Source: Flavobacteriaceae bacterium (GTDB lineage Bacteria > Bacteroidota > Bacteroidia > Flavobacteriales > Flavobacteriaceae). From it: a stretch of 32,954 nucleotides of DNA. Under the pieces are notes generated by a model that worked only from the letters and a program-made list of their open reading frames with translations, was not told the DNA's origin and ran no database searches. The translations under genes and the position numbers were made by a program. The first letter of the stretch is position 1. Every line of letters begins with the position of its first letter. This document shows, piece by piece, positions 23,758-31,937 of this stretch. Location of the stretch: NCBI GenBank assembly GCA_016764435.1, contig JAESRX010000041.1, forward strand, positions 1 through 32,954, read 5' to 3'.

Positions 23758-23777
23758 ATTGCTTAAATTGAAGCAAT
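23758..23777. promoter_or_regulatory. Inverted repeat before the glycosidase operon
   Basis: ATTGCTT (23758-23764) and AAGCAAT (23771-23777) are perfect arms around six bases. It directly follows the mapA terminator. A weak promoter candidate, TTG (23768-23770), 17 bases, TAGATTTT (23788-23795), overlaps it, so it could be an operator. It does not match the TTGTAGTG elements before susC. Confidence 0.35.
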
Positions 23778-23874
23778 GTTTAAACCTTAGATTTTTTCCC
23801 CTTTTTTTAGTAGGGTTTTGCAAGTGAAAAATATTTTAAGTGCATCCTCTTACAAGAACTTTAAGACCTACCGT

Positions 23875-25731
23875 ATGAAACAATTCCTATATTACTTAGT
23901 ATTTCTTGTTGTTGCCCCATTGACGGCACAGCATATTCAAAAAATTGAACCCCCAGTTTGGTGGGTTGGTATGCAAAATACCGATTTAGAATTGATGATT
24001 TATGGAAATGATATCGCTTCATTTAGTCCATCAATCAACTCAAAAAAAATTACAGTTACTGGAATTACCAGGACTGAAAATAGTAATTATTTGTTTTTAA
24101 AAATTGATCTCAAAAATGCGAAAGCAGGATCATTTGATATTAAATTCAAGAAAAAAGGCAGTAAGAGTTTTTCTTTTGAATATGTATTAAAAGCGCGAGA
24201 TTTAACTCAGAAACACCTAGGTTTTGACAGTAGTGATGCTATTTATTTAATTACCCCAGATAGATTTTCGAATGGAGATACAGGGAATGATGTGCTGGAG
24301 ACATTATTAGAAAAAAAGATAGATAGAAGCAATGATTATGCACGTCATGGAGGTGATATCAAAGGAATTTCACAACGGTTGGATTATATTTCTGACCTAG
24401 GATTTACGGCTATATGGCCCTCACCTTTATTAACCAATGACATGAAGGAAAGCTCTTACCATGGATATGCAATGACCGATTTTTATGAAGTTGATCCAAG
24501 ATTTGGAACCCTCTCAGAATATATCGACTTGTCAAAAAAAATGGCTGATAAAGGGATGAAACTGATCATGGATCAAGTAGCCAATCATATAGGATTAGCG
24601 CATTGGTGGATGAAAGATTTGCCAGCTATTGACTGGGTGAATTATCAAGAAGAATTTCTAAACGGAATCACTGTTATTACCAATCATAAGCGAACGGTGA
24701 ACCAAGATTTGTATGCGTCTAGTAAAGATAAAGCGTTGCACAGCCAAGGTTGGTTTGTAGATACGATGCCAGATTTAAATCAAAAAAACCCATTATTAGC
24801 GACCTATTTAATTCAAAACAGTATTTGGTGGGTAGAAACCTTAAACTTAGGAGGGATTAGACAAGATACATATCCATATCCTGATAAGAATTTCATGTCG
24901 GATTGGGCAAAAGCAATTATGACAGAATATCCTGCGTTTAGTATTGTAGGCGAGGAATGGAGTACGAATCCTTTATTGGTGGGCTATTGGCAACAAGGGG
25001 CTAATAATAAAGATGGGTATGAGTCTCACTTAACATCGACTATGGATTTTCCAATGCAAAAAGCAGTTATTGACGGCTTGAATGAAGAGGAAACTTGGGG
25101 GACTGGCTTGGTGAAATTATACGAAGGTTTAGCGAATGATTTTAGCTATGCAAACCCTAGTAAAATGATGATTTTCTCTGATAATCACGATATGGGGCGT
25201 GTGTTTACACAATTAAAAGAAGACATTCCTACTCATAAAATGGCTTTGGGATACATGTTGGCATTGCCTAGAATTCCACAAGTCTATTACGGAACGGAGA
25301 TTTTAATGGAAAACACAGAAAAACCTAACGATCACGGGTTAATAAGAACTGATTTTCCTGGTGGTTGGGATGGAGACACGGTAAATGCCTTTACAGGACT
25401 TGGATTGAATGACGCACAGTTGGACATGCAATTGTTTACTAAAAAAATAGTAAATTATAGAAAATCAAGTAAGGCAATTCACACAGGGAAAACCATTCAC
25501 TTTTCCCCGAAGAACAATGTATATGTACTTGCTAGAATCCTAGATGATGAAATAGTTGTTATTATTTTAAATAAAAACAAGGCCTCTTTTTCGTTGAATT
25601 TAAATCGATTTGAAGAGCTGGGACTGGCCAATAGAAAAATAAAAAACGTTGTTTCAGGAGGTATAATTACCTGGGATGAAGTATTGGAATTATCGAAAAG
25701 AGGATTTTACATGTTTACCACAAAATTATAA
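23875..25731 (+). CDS. susA: Periplasmic GH13 neopullulanase/cyclomaltodextrinase-like enzyme (SusA-like)
   Basis: This 618-residue enzyme should hydrolyse maltodextrins in the periplasm. I start it at the ATG at 23875, which begins a clear signal peptide (MKQFLYYLVFLVV...TAQ). A TTG 57 bases upstream is in frame but would bury the signal. The N-terminal domain (to about 125, PPVWWVGMQN) is of the cyclomaltodextrinase type, followed by the GH13 barrel. Sites: DQVANH from Asp233, nucleophile Asp331 in GGIRQDTY, acid/base Glu360 in GEEW, His438-Asp439. All are present. It leads the second right-arm operon and ends two bases before the GH31 gene. Confidence 0.9.
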   Translation: MKQFLYYLVFLVVAPLTAQHIQKIEPPVWWVGMQNTDLELMIYGNDIASFSPSINSKKITVTGITRTENSNYLFLKIDLKNAKAGSFDIKFKKKGSKSFSFEYVLKARDLTQKHLGFDSSDAIYLITPDRFSNGDTGNDVLETLLEKKIDRSNDYARHGGDIKGISQRLDYISDLGFTAIWPSPLLTNDMKESSYHGYAMTDFYEVDPRFGTLSEYIDLSKKMADKGMKLIMDQVANHIGLAHWWMKDLPAIDWVNYQEEFLNGITVITNHKRTVNQDLYASSKDKALHSQGWFVDTMPDLNQKNPLLATYLIQNSIWWVETLNLGGIRQDTYPYPDKNFMSDWAKAIMTEYPAFSIVGEEWSTNPLLVGYWQQGANNKDGYESHLTSTMDFPMQKAVIDGLNEEETWGTGLVKLYEGLANDFSYANPSKMMIFSDNHDMGRVFTQLKEDIPTHKMALGYMLALPRIPQVYYGTEILMENTEKPNDHGLIRTDFPGGWDGDTVNAFTGLGLNDAQLDMQLFTKKIVNYRKSSKAIHTGKTIHFSPKNNVYVLARILDDEIVVIILNKNKASFSLNLNRFEELGLANRKIKNVVSGGIITWDEVLELSKRGFYMFTTKL

Positions 25732-25733
25732 AG

Positions 25734-28106
25734 ATGAGAAAGTTTACCTTATTAACAGTTGTGTGTTGTTTGTTTACCGTTTGGGTGAATGCGCAAAATT
25801 CTGATCGCATCTATGAGCGTTCAGAAAAAGAGTCAGGGACCTTATTTGTGTATACAAATGATGGACATTATGAGATGGTTCCTTATTCTAATCAAATTAT
25901 AGAAACTACCTTTTTTCCTAAAGGAGAGGCCTTGCCTAAAGCATCACATGCGGTGGTCCTAAAACCTGCAGGGATTCGATTTAAAATAAAAGAATCTAAC
26001 ACCGAACTGCGATTAATCACCAAAGGGTTGGAAGTTCAAATTACGAAAAGCCCTTTTCAAATCACCTATCTCTATCATAAGAAACAAGTGATTTCAGAGA
26101 ATAAGGGGTATTCAAAAAACGAGACACATGAATTGTTGAATTTTGAATTGACCAGTGATGAGATCTTGTACGGAGCAGGAGCACGTGTATTAGGAATGAA
26201 CCGTAGAGGAAATAGGTTACAGTTGTATAATCGTGCACATTATGGCTATGAAACCCATTCTGAATTGATGAATTTTACCATGCCTATAGTGGTGTCATCT
26301 AAAAAATACATGGTTCATTTTGACAATCCAGCCATTGGGTATTTAGATTTAGACAGTCAGAAAAATAATAATTTAACCTACGAAACTATCAGTGGACGTA
26401 AGACCTATCATGTTATAGTAGGAGATACATGGAAAGATTTGATTGATAATTATACAGATTTAACAGGGAAACAACCGATGCCTCCACGCTGGGCTTTTGG
26501 GAATTTTTCTAGTAGATTTGGCTATCATTCTCAAGCAGAAACGACGGCTACTATAGATGCCTTTAAAAAAGAGGAGATTCCTGTAGATGCTATTATCCTA
26601 GATTTGTATTGGTTCGGGAAAGACATGAAAGGAAATATGGGGAATTTCGAATTCTTAAAAGATTCCTTTCCCAGTCCTAAAAAAATGATTGCTGATTTAA
26701 AGAAAAAAGGCGTAAAAACAGTGTTGATTACAGAGCCTTTTGTATTGACGACCTCTAAGAATTGGCAAAATGCTGTGGATAACAACGTACTAGGGACAAC
26801 AGTAGAAGGCGAGCCTTTTACCTATGATTTCTATTTTGGAAATACCGGATTGATAGATGTCTTTAAGCCAGAAGGAAAAGAATGGTTTTGGAAGGTTTAT
26901 AAAAAATATGCCGATTACGGTGTCAAAGGATGGTGGGGAGATCTTGGAGAGCCAGAAGTACATCCTAGTGAATTGCAACATGCCATTGGTACAGCTGATG
27001 AGGTACATAATATTTATGGACATCAATGGGCAAAGTTAATTAGTGATGGTTACAAAGAATACTTTCCAAATGAACGTCCATTTATTTTAATGCGTGCCGG
27101 TTATGCAGGATCGCAACGTTATGGATTAATTCCATGGAGTGGAGATGTGAATAGGACTTGGGGAGGCTTAAAACCACAAACCGAAATCTCTTTACAAATG
27201 GGATTGCAAGGGATTGGTTACATGCATTCTGATTTAGGTGGTTTTGCAGGAGATACAAAAGATACCGAATTGTACACACGTTGGTTACAATACGGGGTTT
27301 TTCAACCAATTTATCGCCCTCATGCACAAGAAAACGTACCTTCGGAGCCCGTATTTTGGGAGGCTAAAACAAAAGCATTGGCAAAGCAGTCTATCGAGTT
27401 GAGGTACCAATTATTACCTTATAACTATACCTTGGCTTTTGAAAATTCCAGCACAGGATTGCCTTTAATGCGTCCCTTGTTTTTTGAAGAAAATGCACCC
27501 AAGGAAGCTTTTGAAATATCCAATACCTATTTATGGGGACATGAATTCCTAGTGAGTCCAATTGTAAGCCCTGGCGTAAAAACCAAAGAGATTAGTTTTC
27601 CGAAAGGAAGTAGTTGGTTTGATTTTTATACAGACAGACAATTTGATGGAGGGACTTCGGCTATTGTTGAGATTAAAGAAAATAGTATTCCTACCTATGT
27701 TCGTGGAGGTGCTTTTGTACCTATGATAGCAACTATTCAAACAACGGATGTTTACAATTTAAAAGCTTTTAACCTACATTTCTATTTTGATGAAACAGTG
27801 AAACAAAGTGAAGGGAAATTGTACAATGATGATGGAAATACACCGAATGCTTTTGCGAAAGGAAAGTACGAATTATTGAAATTTACTTCAAAAGTAAGGT
27901 CTAAAAGTGTTACAATCAATATCGTTATTGAAGCAGGAAAGGATTACAAAGTAAGTGATAAAGAAATTTCGCTCATTGTTCACAACATCCAAAAAGCGCC
28001 CAAAAGTGTCAAGGGGTTTGAATATACCTATGACCATGTAACTAAAAAAATAACGATCATTATTCCAACCAATAACACGGCTAAAAAGGTTCGTGTAAAA
28101 CTTTAA
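25734..28106 (+). CDS. GH31 family alpha-glucosidase, periplasmic
   Basis: This 790-residue enzyme should release glucose from the non-reducing end of maltodextrins. The signal peptide (MRKFTLLTVV...VNAQ) has a Cys pair but no lipobox, so a soluble periplasmic protein is likely. An N-terminal beta-sandwich is followed by the barrel with PRWAFGNFSSRFGY, nucleophile Asp403 (WWGDLGEPE, 400-408) and acid/base Asp471 (WSGDVNRTW). RPHAQE follows, then C-terminal beta domains. The family also includes alpha-xylosidases and transglucosidases, but the neighbouring genes favour alpha-glucosidase. It takes the place held by the unrelated GH97 enzyme SusB in the B. thetaiotaomicron locus. The next gene starts one base after its stop. 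Confidence 0.9.
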   Translation: MRKFTLLTVVCCLFTVWVNAQNSDRIYERSEKESGTLFVYTNDGHYEMVPYSNQIIETTFFPKGEALPKASHAVVLKPAGIRFKIKESNTELRLITKGLEVQITKSPFQITYLYHKKQVISENKGYSKNETHELLNFELTSDEILYGAGARVLGMNRRGNRLQLYNRAHYGYETHSELMNFTMPIVVSSKKYMVHFDNPAIGYLDLDSQKNNNLTYETISGRKTYHVIVGDTWKDLIDNYTDLTGKQPMPPRWAFGNFSSRFGYHSQAETTATIDAFKKEEIPVDAIILDLYWFGKDMKGNMGNFEFLKDSFPSPKKMIADLKKKGVKTVLITEPFVLTTSKNWQNAVDNNVLGTTVEGEPFTYDFYFGNTGLIDVFKPEGKEWFWKVYKKYADYGVKGWWGDLGEPEVHPSELQHAIGTADEVHNIYGHQWAKLISDGYKEYFPNERPFILMRAGYAGSQRYGLIPWSGDVNRTWGGLKPQTEISLQMGLQGIGYMHSDLGGFAGDTKDTELYTRWLQYGVFQPIYRPHAQENVPSEPVFWEAKTKALAKQSIELRYQLLPYNYTLAFENSSTGLPLMRPLFFEENAPKEAFEISNTYLWGHEFLVSPIVSPGVKTKEISFPKGSSWFDFYTDRQFDGGTSAIVEIKENSIPTYVRGGAFVPMIATIQTTDVYNLKAFNLHFYFDETVKQSEGKLYNDDGNTPNAFAKGKYELLKFTSKVRSKSVTINIVIEAGKDYKVSDKEISLIVHNIQKAPKSVKGFEYTYDHVTKKITIIIPTNNTAKKVRVKL

Positions 28107-28107
28107 T

Positions 28108-29766
28108 ATGATGAATTTTAAACAACTATTAGTACTGAGTGTTTCTGTGTTTTTTATCGCCTGTTCTTGTGAGAAAAAGGGAGAAGTACTTGTAAACTCA
28201 AATACCGAAACAGCTTTTAACTGGAATGCATCCACCGTTTATTTTTTATTGACAGACCGTTTTAATAATGGTGATATGTCTAATGATGTAGTGTACGATC
28301 GGACTGCTGAAACGAGTAGATTACGCGGTTTTGAAGGAGGAGATATTCAAGGGATTATTCAGAAATTAGACACTGGATATTTCACGGATTTGGGAGTGGA
28401 TGTTATCTGGTTTACGCCCGTTGTGGAACAAATTCACGGGTTTGTAGATGAAGGAACGGGTGCTACTTATGGCTATCATGGTTATTGGGCTAAGGACTGG
28501 ACGGCGCTAGACGCTGCATTTGGAACGGAAGCGGATTTGAGTATGTTGGTAAAAAAAGCACATGAGAAAGGCATTCGAATAATGTTGGACGGCGTAATTA
28601 ATCATACAGGGCCTGTTACAGAAAAAGATCCTGTTTGGCCATCGGACTGGGTGCGTACGGAACCAGCATGTAATTACCAAACCTACGAAACCACTACGGC
28701 TTGTACCTTGGTAAAGAATTTACCAGATGTACTTACGGAGTCGGATATTGAGGTTGAATTACCAAAACATTTGGTAGAAAAATGGAAAAAAGAAGGCCGT
28801 TATGATCAGGAAGTGGCTGAGTTGGATGTCTTTTTCAAAAGAACAGGATACCCGCGTGCACCGCGCTATTACATCATTAAATGGTTGACGGATTATATTC
28901 GTGAATATGGAGTGGATGGATATCGTGCTGATACCGTGAAACATATTTCAGAAACAGTATGGGCAGATTTTAAAACGGAATGTGAAGCTTCTTTTCAAAT
29001 TTGGAAAACCTCAAATCCATCAGAAATTATCAGTAAAGATGGGTTTTACTTATTAGGTGAAGTGTATAATTTTAATATCAGTCAAGCAACAGCCTTTGAT
29101 TTTGGTGATAAAAAAGTGAATTATTACGATTTTGGATTTGATAGCATGATTAATTTTGAATTTAAATACAATGCGAAGGATTCTTACGAAGCATTGTTCT
29201 CAAAATATTCAACTATTTTAAATGGGGATTTGAAAGGTGTTTCTGTATTGAATTATTTAAACTCTCATGATGATGGATCTCCATTTGATGCTGAAAGAAC
29301 CAAGGGCTATGAGTCCGCAATCAAATTATTATTAAGCCCAGGAATGGCACAGATATATTATGGAGACGAATCGAATCGACCTTTAAAAGAGGAAGGTGCT
29401 ATCGGCGATGCCAATTTAAGAACCAATATGAACTGGGAAGCCATCTCTTCAGATGTTCCAACTCAGAAAATGCTAATTCATTGGCAGAAATTAGGAAGGT
29501 TTAGAAAAAGTCATCCGGCTATTGGAGCAGGAGTACATCAGCAAATTCCTTCAGAAAATTATACATTTAGTCGTGTTTTAAATAAGGATCGTATCGTGGT
29601 TGCATTAGATGTTCCTATAGGATTCAAGGAGGTTTCTGTCGGCACTATTTTTAAGGAAGGAACTCTTTTAAAGGATGCTTATTCGGGACAAGAATTAGTA
29701 GTTAAAAATGGAAAAGTGACATTAAATAGTGCATTTAGGATTGTGCTATTAGCCGAGGTTTTATAA
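28108..29766 (+). CDS. GH13 alpha-amylase lipoprotein, MalS-like
   Basis: This 552-residue lipoprotein (lipobox FIAC, Cys19, with a second Cys at 21) is a complete GH13 amylase: DGVINH 161-166, nucleophile Asp275 in GYRADT, acid/base Glu318 in LGEVYNF, His387-Asp388. Its middle and C-terminal parts resemble the E. coli periplasmic amylase MalS, as I remember that sequence: an extended insert before PRYYIIKWLTDYIREYG, then YYGDESNRP and HWQKLGRFRKSHPAIGAG. The insert has Cys188 and Cys199, which could form a disulfide. Location (surface or periplasmic face) is unclear because the residues after Cys19 are not a clean acidic export signal. ATG at 28111 is an alternative start. Confidence 0.87.
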   Translation: MMNFKQLLVLSVSVFFIACSCEKKGEVLVNSNTETAFNWNASTVYFLLTDRFNNGDMSNDVVYDRTAETSRLRGFEGGDIQGIIQKLDTGYFTDLGVDVIWFTPVVEQIHGFVDEGTGATYGYHGYWAKDWTALDAAFGTEADLSMLVKKAHEKGIRIMLDGVINHTGPVTEKDPVWPSDWVRTEPACNYQTYETTTACTLVKNLPDVLTESDIEVELPKHLVEKWKKEGRYDQEVAELDVFFKRTGYPRAPRYYIIKWLTDYIREYGVDGYRADTVKHISETVWADFKTECEASFQIWKTSNPSEIISKDGFYLLGEVYNFNISQATAFDFGDKKVNYYDFGFDSMINFEFKYNAKDSYEALFSKYSTILNGDLKGVSVLNYLNSHDDGSPFDAERTKGYESAIKLLLSPGMAQIYYGDESNRPLKEEGAIGDANLRTNMNWEAISSDVPTQKMLIHWQKLGRFRKSHPAIGAGVHQQIPSENYTFSRVLNKDRIVVALDVPIGFKEVSVGTIFKEGTLLKDAYSGQELVVKNGKVTLNSAFRIVLLAEVL

Positions 29767-29824
29767 TAAAAAAGGAAGAAAATAGGCAAAGCATTCCTGT
29801 GTTTTATACATAGATATTGAAGAT

Positions 29825-29832
29825 TATTTTTG
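29825..29832 (+). promoter_or_regulatory. Possible internal promoter -7 element
   Basis: TATTTTTG fits TAnnTTTG and lies 30 bases before the ATG of the last glycosidase, within a 96-base gap that is larger than others in this operon. No clear -33 is present, so this is only a candidate for extra expression of that gene. Confidence 0.3.
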
Positions 29833-29862
29833 CCATTAGCATCATTAAAAAAATAAAAAAGA

Positions 29863-31728
29863 ATGAATAAATTAATAGTAAGTTTATTGGTGTCGCTAGC
29901 ATTTATTGGTTGCGAAACGAGTGAGCCAGAACAGACTTTAAAAGAGACGAAAGAAGGTAAAAAAGTGGTGTATCAAGTTTTTACAAGGTTGTTTGGAAAT
30001 GAAAACACCACGAATAAGCCATGGGGGACTCTCCAAGAAAACGGCGTAGGAACATTTGAAGATTTTTCAGAAAAAGCTTTAGAGGAAATTAAAGATTTAG
30101 GGACTACTCATATTTGGTATACAGGTGTATTGCATCATGCGACGCTTACAGATTATTCAAAATATGGGATAGCAACAGATGATGCAGATGTGGTAAAAGG
30201 AAGAGCGGGCTCACCGTATGCTGTAAAGGATTATTACAATGTAAACCCGGATTTAGCCGTGGATCCAGCAAAGCGATTGGAGGAATTTGAAGCCTTGATA
30301 GCAAGGTCTCATAAGGCAGGTTTAAAGGTGATTATTGATATTGTTCCCAATCATATAGCACGTGGATACAAAGGGTTGACGAATCCAAAAGGAGTCTCTG
30401 ATTTTGGTGCGAATGATGATACAAGTAAAGAATATGCGGTAAATAATAACTTTTATTACATTCCTTCGGAAGATTTTAAAGTTCCTGTTTGGAAAAACAA
30501 TTATGAACCCTTAGGTGGTGAAAAACACCCGAGTTCAGATCGAAAATTTGAAGAGAAACCTGCCAAGTGGACGGGGAATGGGTCGAGGTTAGCGCAACCA
30601 GATTTTTATGATTGGTATGAGACTGTAAAAATAAATTATGGGGTTAAACCGGATGGAACCAAGGATTTTATTCAGTTACCAAAAGAATACGCTCGTAAGA
30701 GTTATCAAGAGCATGTCGCCTTTTGGGAGGGAAAGAAAGTGCCAGATTCTTGGAATAAATTTAAAGACATTACGTTGTATTGGTTAGCTAAAGGAGTAGA
30801 TGGATTTAGATACGACATGGCGGAAATGGTGCCAGTTGAATTTTGGAGTTATATGAATACCGCTATAAAAACTAAGAATCCTAAAGCATTTTTATTGGCT
30901 GAGGTATACAATCCTGCCATGTATCGCGATTATATTCATTTGGGTAAAATGGATTATTTGTATGATAAAGTAGCCTTGTATGATACCATAAAGCACATTG
31001 TAAAAGGACATGGGTTAACGGATAATCTTCCAGCAATTTTAGAAGACTTAAAAGATATAGAGCATAATATGCTTCATTTTTTAGAAAATCATGATGAGCA
31101 ACGTTTGGCAAGTCCAGCCTTTGCGGGGACAGCAGAAAACGGAAAACCTGCCATGGTAGTGTCTACGACGATAAGCACATCACCTACCATGATTTATTTT
31201 GGACAGGAGGTAGGAGAGCCTGGAGCAGAAGCACCTGGTTTTGGCGCACCTACACGAACTTCTATTTTTGATTATATAGGAGTGCCGAGTCATCAGCGTT
31301 GGATGAATCATAAAAAGTTTGATGGAGGGCTTTTATCTTCAAAAGAAAAAGAACTCCGTGATTTTTACAAACGATTGTTGAATTTCACAATTAATAGTAC
31401 TGCTTTAATGGGGGAGTACCGAGATATACATGACTATAACCGTTCTAAGACAGCTGATTATGGGTCTAGAGTGTATTCTTTTGTCCGCTGGTCTGCAACA
31501 GAAAAGTTGATAGTAGTTTCTAATTTTGATCAACTAAAGGGACAGACATTCACCTTGAGAATTCCTGCAGATGTTATTGTTGCATGGGGCTTAAGTGATG
31601 GGGTCTATGCAGTGAAAGATGTATTGTATGGTGATTTTAATACAGAAATCTCAGTAGAGAACCAGGAGGGATTACTTAAAATATCACTCAAGCCATTAGA
31701 GTCATTTGTACTTAAAATAGCCCTATAA
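29863..31728 (+). CDS. GH13 alpha-amylase family lipoprotein
   Basis: This 621-residue lipoprotein (lipobox FIGC, Cys17, then ETSEPEQ) has full GH13 sites: DIVPNH 159-164, nucleophile Asp318 in GFRYDM, acid/base Glu347 in LLAEVYNP, His410-Asp411. Compared with the MalS-like enzyme before it, it has a longer insert between the first two motifs (about 165-300), which contains NNNFYYIPSEDF and many aromatic residues. It ends with a beta domain finishing PLESFVLKIAL. A SusG-like role in surface or periplasmic glucan cutting is plausible from context, but I cannot place it in a subfamily. It is the last gene before the operon terminator. Confidence 0.85.
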   Translation: MNKLIVSLLVSLAFIGCETSEPEQTLKETKEGKKVVYQVFTRLFGNENTTNKPWGTLQENGVGTFEDFSEKALEEIKDLGTTHIWYTGVLHHATLTDYSKYGIATDDADVVKGRAGSPYAVKDYYNVNPDLAVDPAKRLEEFEALIARSHKAGLKVIIDIVPNHIARGYKGLTNPKGVSDFGANDDTSKEYAVNNNFYYIPSEDFKVPVWKNNYEPLGGEKHPSSDRKFEEKPAKWTGNGSRLAQPDFYDWYETVKINYGVKPDGTKDFIQLPKEYARKSYQEHVAFWEGKKVPDSWNKFKDITLYWLAKGVDGFRYDMAEMVPVEFWSYMNTAIKTKNPKAFLLAEVYNPAMYRDYIHLGKMDYLYDKVALYDTIKHIVKGHGLTDNLPAILEDLKDIEHNMLHFLENHDEQRLASPAFAGTAENGKPAMVVSTTISTSPTMIYFGQEVGEPGAEAPGFGAPTRTSIFDYIGVPSHQRWMNHKKFDGGLLSSKEKELRDFYKRLLNFTINSTALMGEYRDIHDYNRSKTADYGSRVYSFVRWSATEKLIVVSNFDQLKGQTFTLRIPADVIVAWGLSDGVYAVKDVLYGDFNTEISVENQEGLLKISLKPLESFVLKIAL

Positions 31729-31783
31729 TAGGAGTGTTTTCTTCTTTTAAACAGAAGGGGATTTCAATATGGTTTAAAATATA

Positions 31784-31843
31784 AATAACTGTATATAAAT
31801 CAGTTATTCGTAATAAAGGAGCTCGTAATAGGCTCCTTTTTTT
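31784..31843 (+). terminator. Tandem hairpins with terminator closing the alpha-glucan locus
   Basis: The first hairpin AATAACTG/CAGTTATT (31784-31791 and 31801-31808) has no T run. The second, AAAGGAGC (31815-31822) and GCTCCTTT (31832-31839) with a nine-base loop, is followed by a T run to 31843, a standard intrinsic terminator. It lies about 90-115 bases past the last glycosidase stop. Confidence 0.82.
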
Positions 31844-31911
31844 AGATTCAAAAGGCGAAAACGTTTTAGTATTATTGTTATTATTAAATAGGTTAAAATC
31901 TAGATATAGCC

Positions 31912-31919
31912 TAATTTTG
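31912..31919 (+). promoter_or_regulatory. Probable pfkA promoter -7 element
   Basis: TAATTTTG matches TAnnTTTG, 18 bases before the chosen pfkA ATG and after the locus terminator. The upstream -33 region has no clear TTG at the usual distance. It implies a very short pfkA leader. Confidence 0.45.
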
Positions 31920-31937
31920 GAGTGTAAAATAAATCAA

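Noticed and set aside
23818-23874. TTG start extending the SusA-like enzyme by 19 residues.
   Set aside because: The ATG at 23875 begins a normal signal peptide, and the extension is hydrophilic and atypical.
25734-28106. Considered the glucosidase as a SusB (GH97) homolog because of its locus.
   Set aside because: WWGDLGEPE and WSGDVNRTW are GH31 nucleophile and acid/base motifs, and no GH97 signature is present.
7925-31728. Considered calling the whole alpha-glucan locus a new system.
   Set aside because: SusCD, GH13, GH31, GH65, beta-phosphoglucomutase, MFS and LacI-type genes are all known families, and similar combinations are known in marine Bacteroidetes.
31875-31937. TTG start extending PfkA by 21 residues.
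   Set aside because: PfkA proteins begin close to the GGDSPG loop as the ATG at 31938 gives, and the extension covers a likely promoter element.
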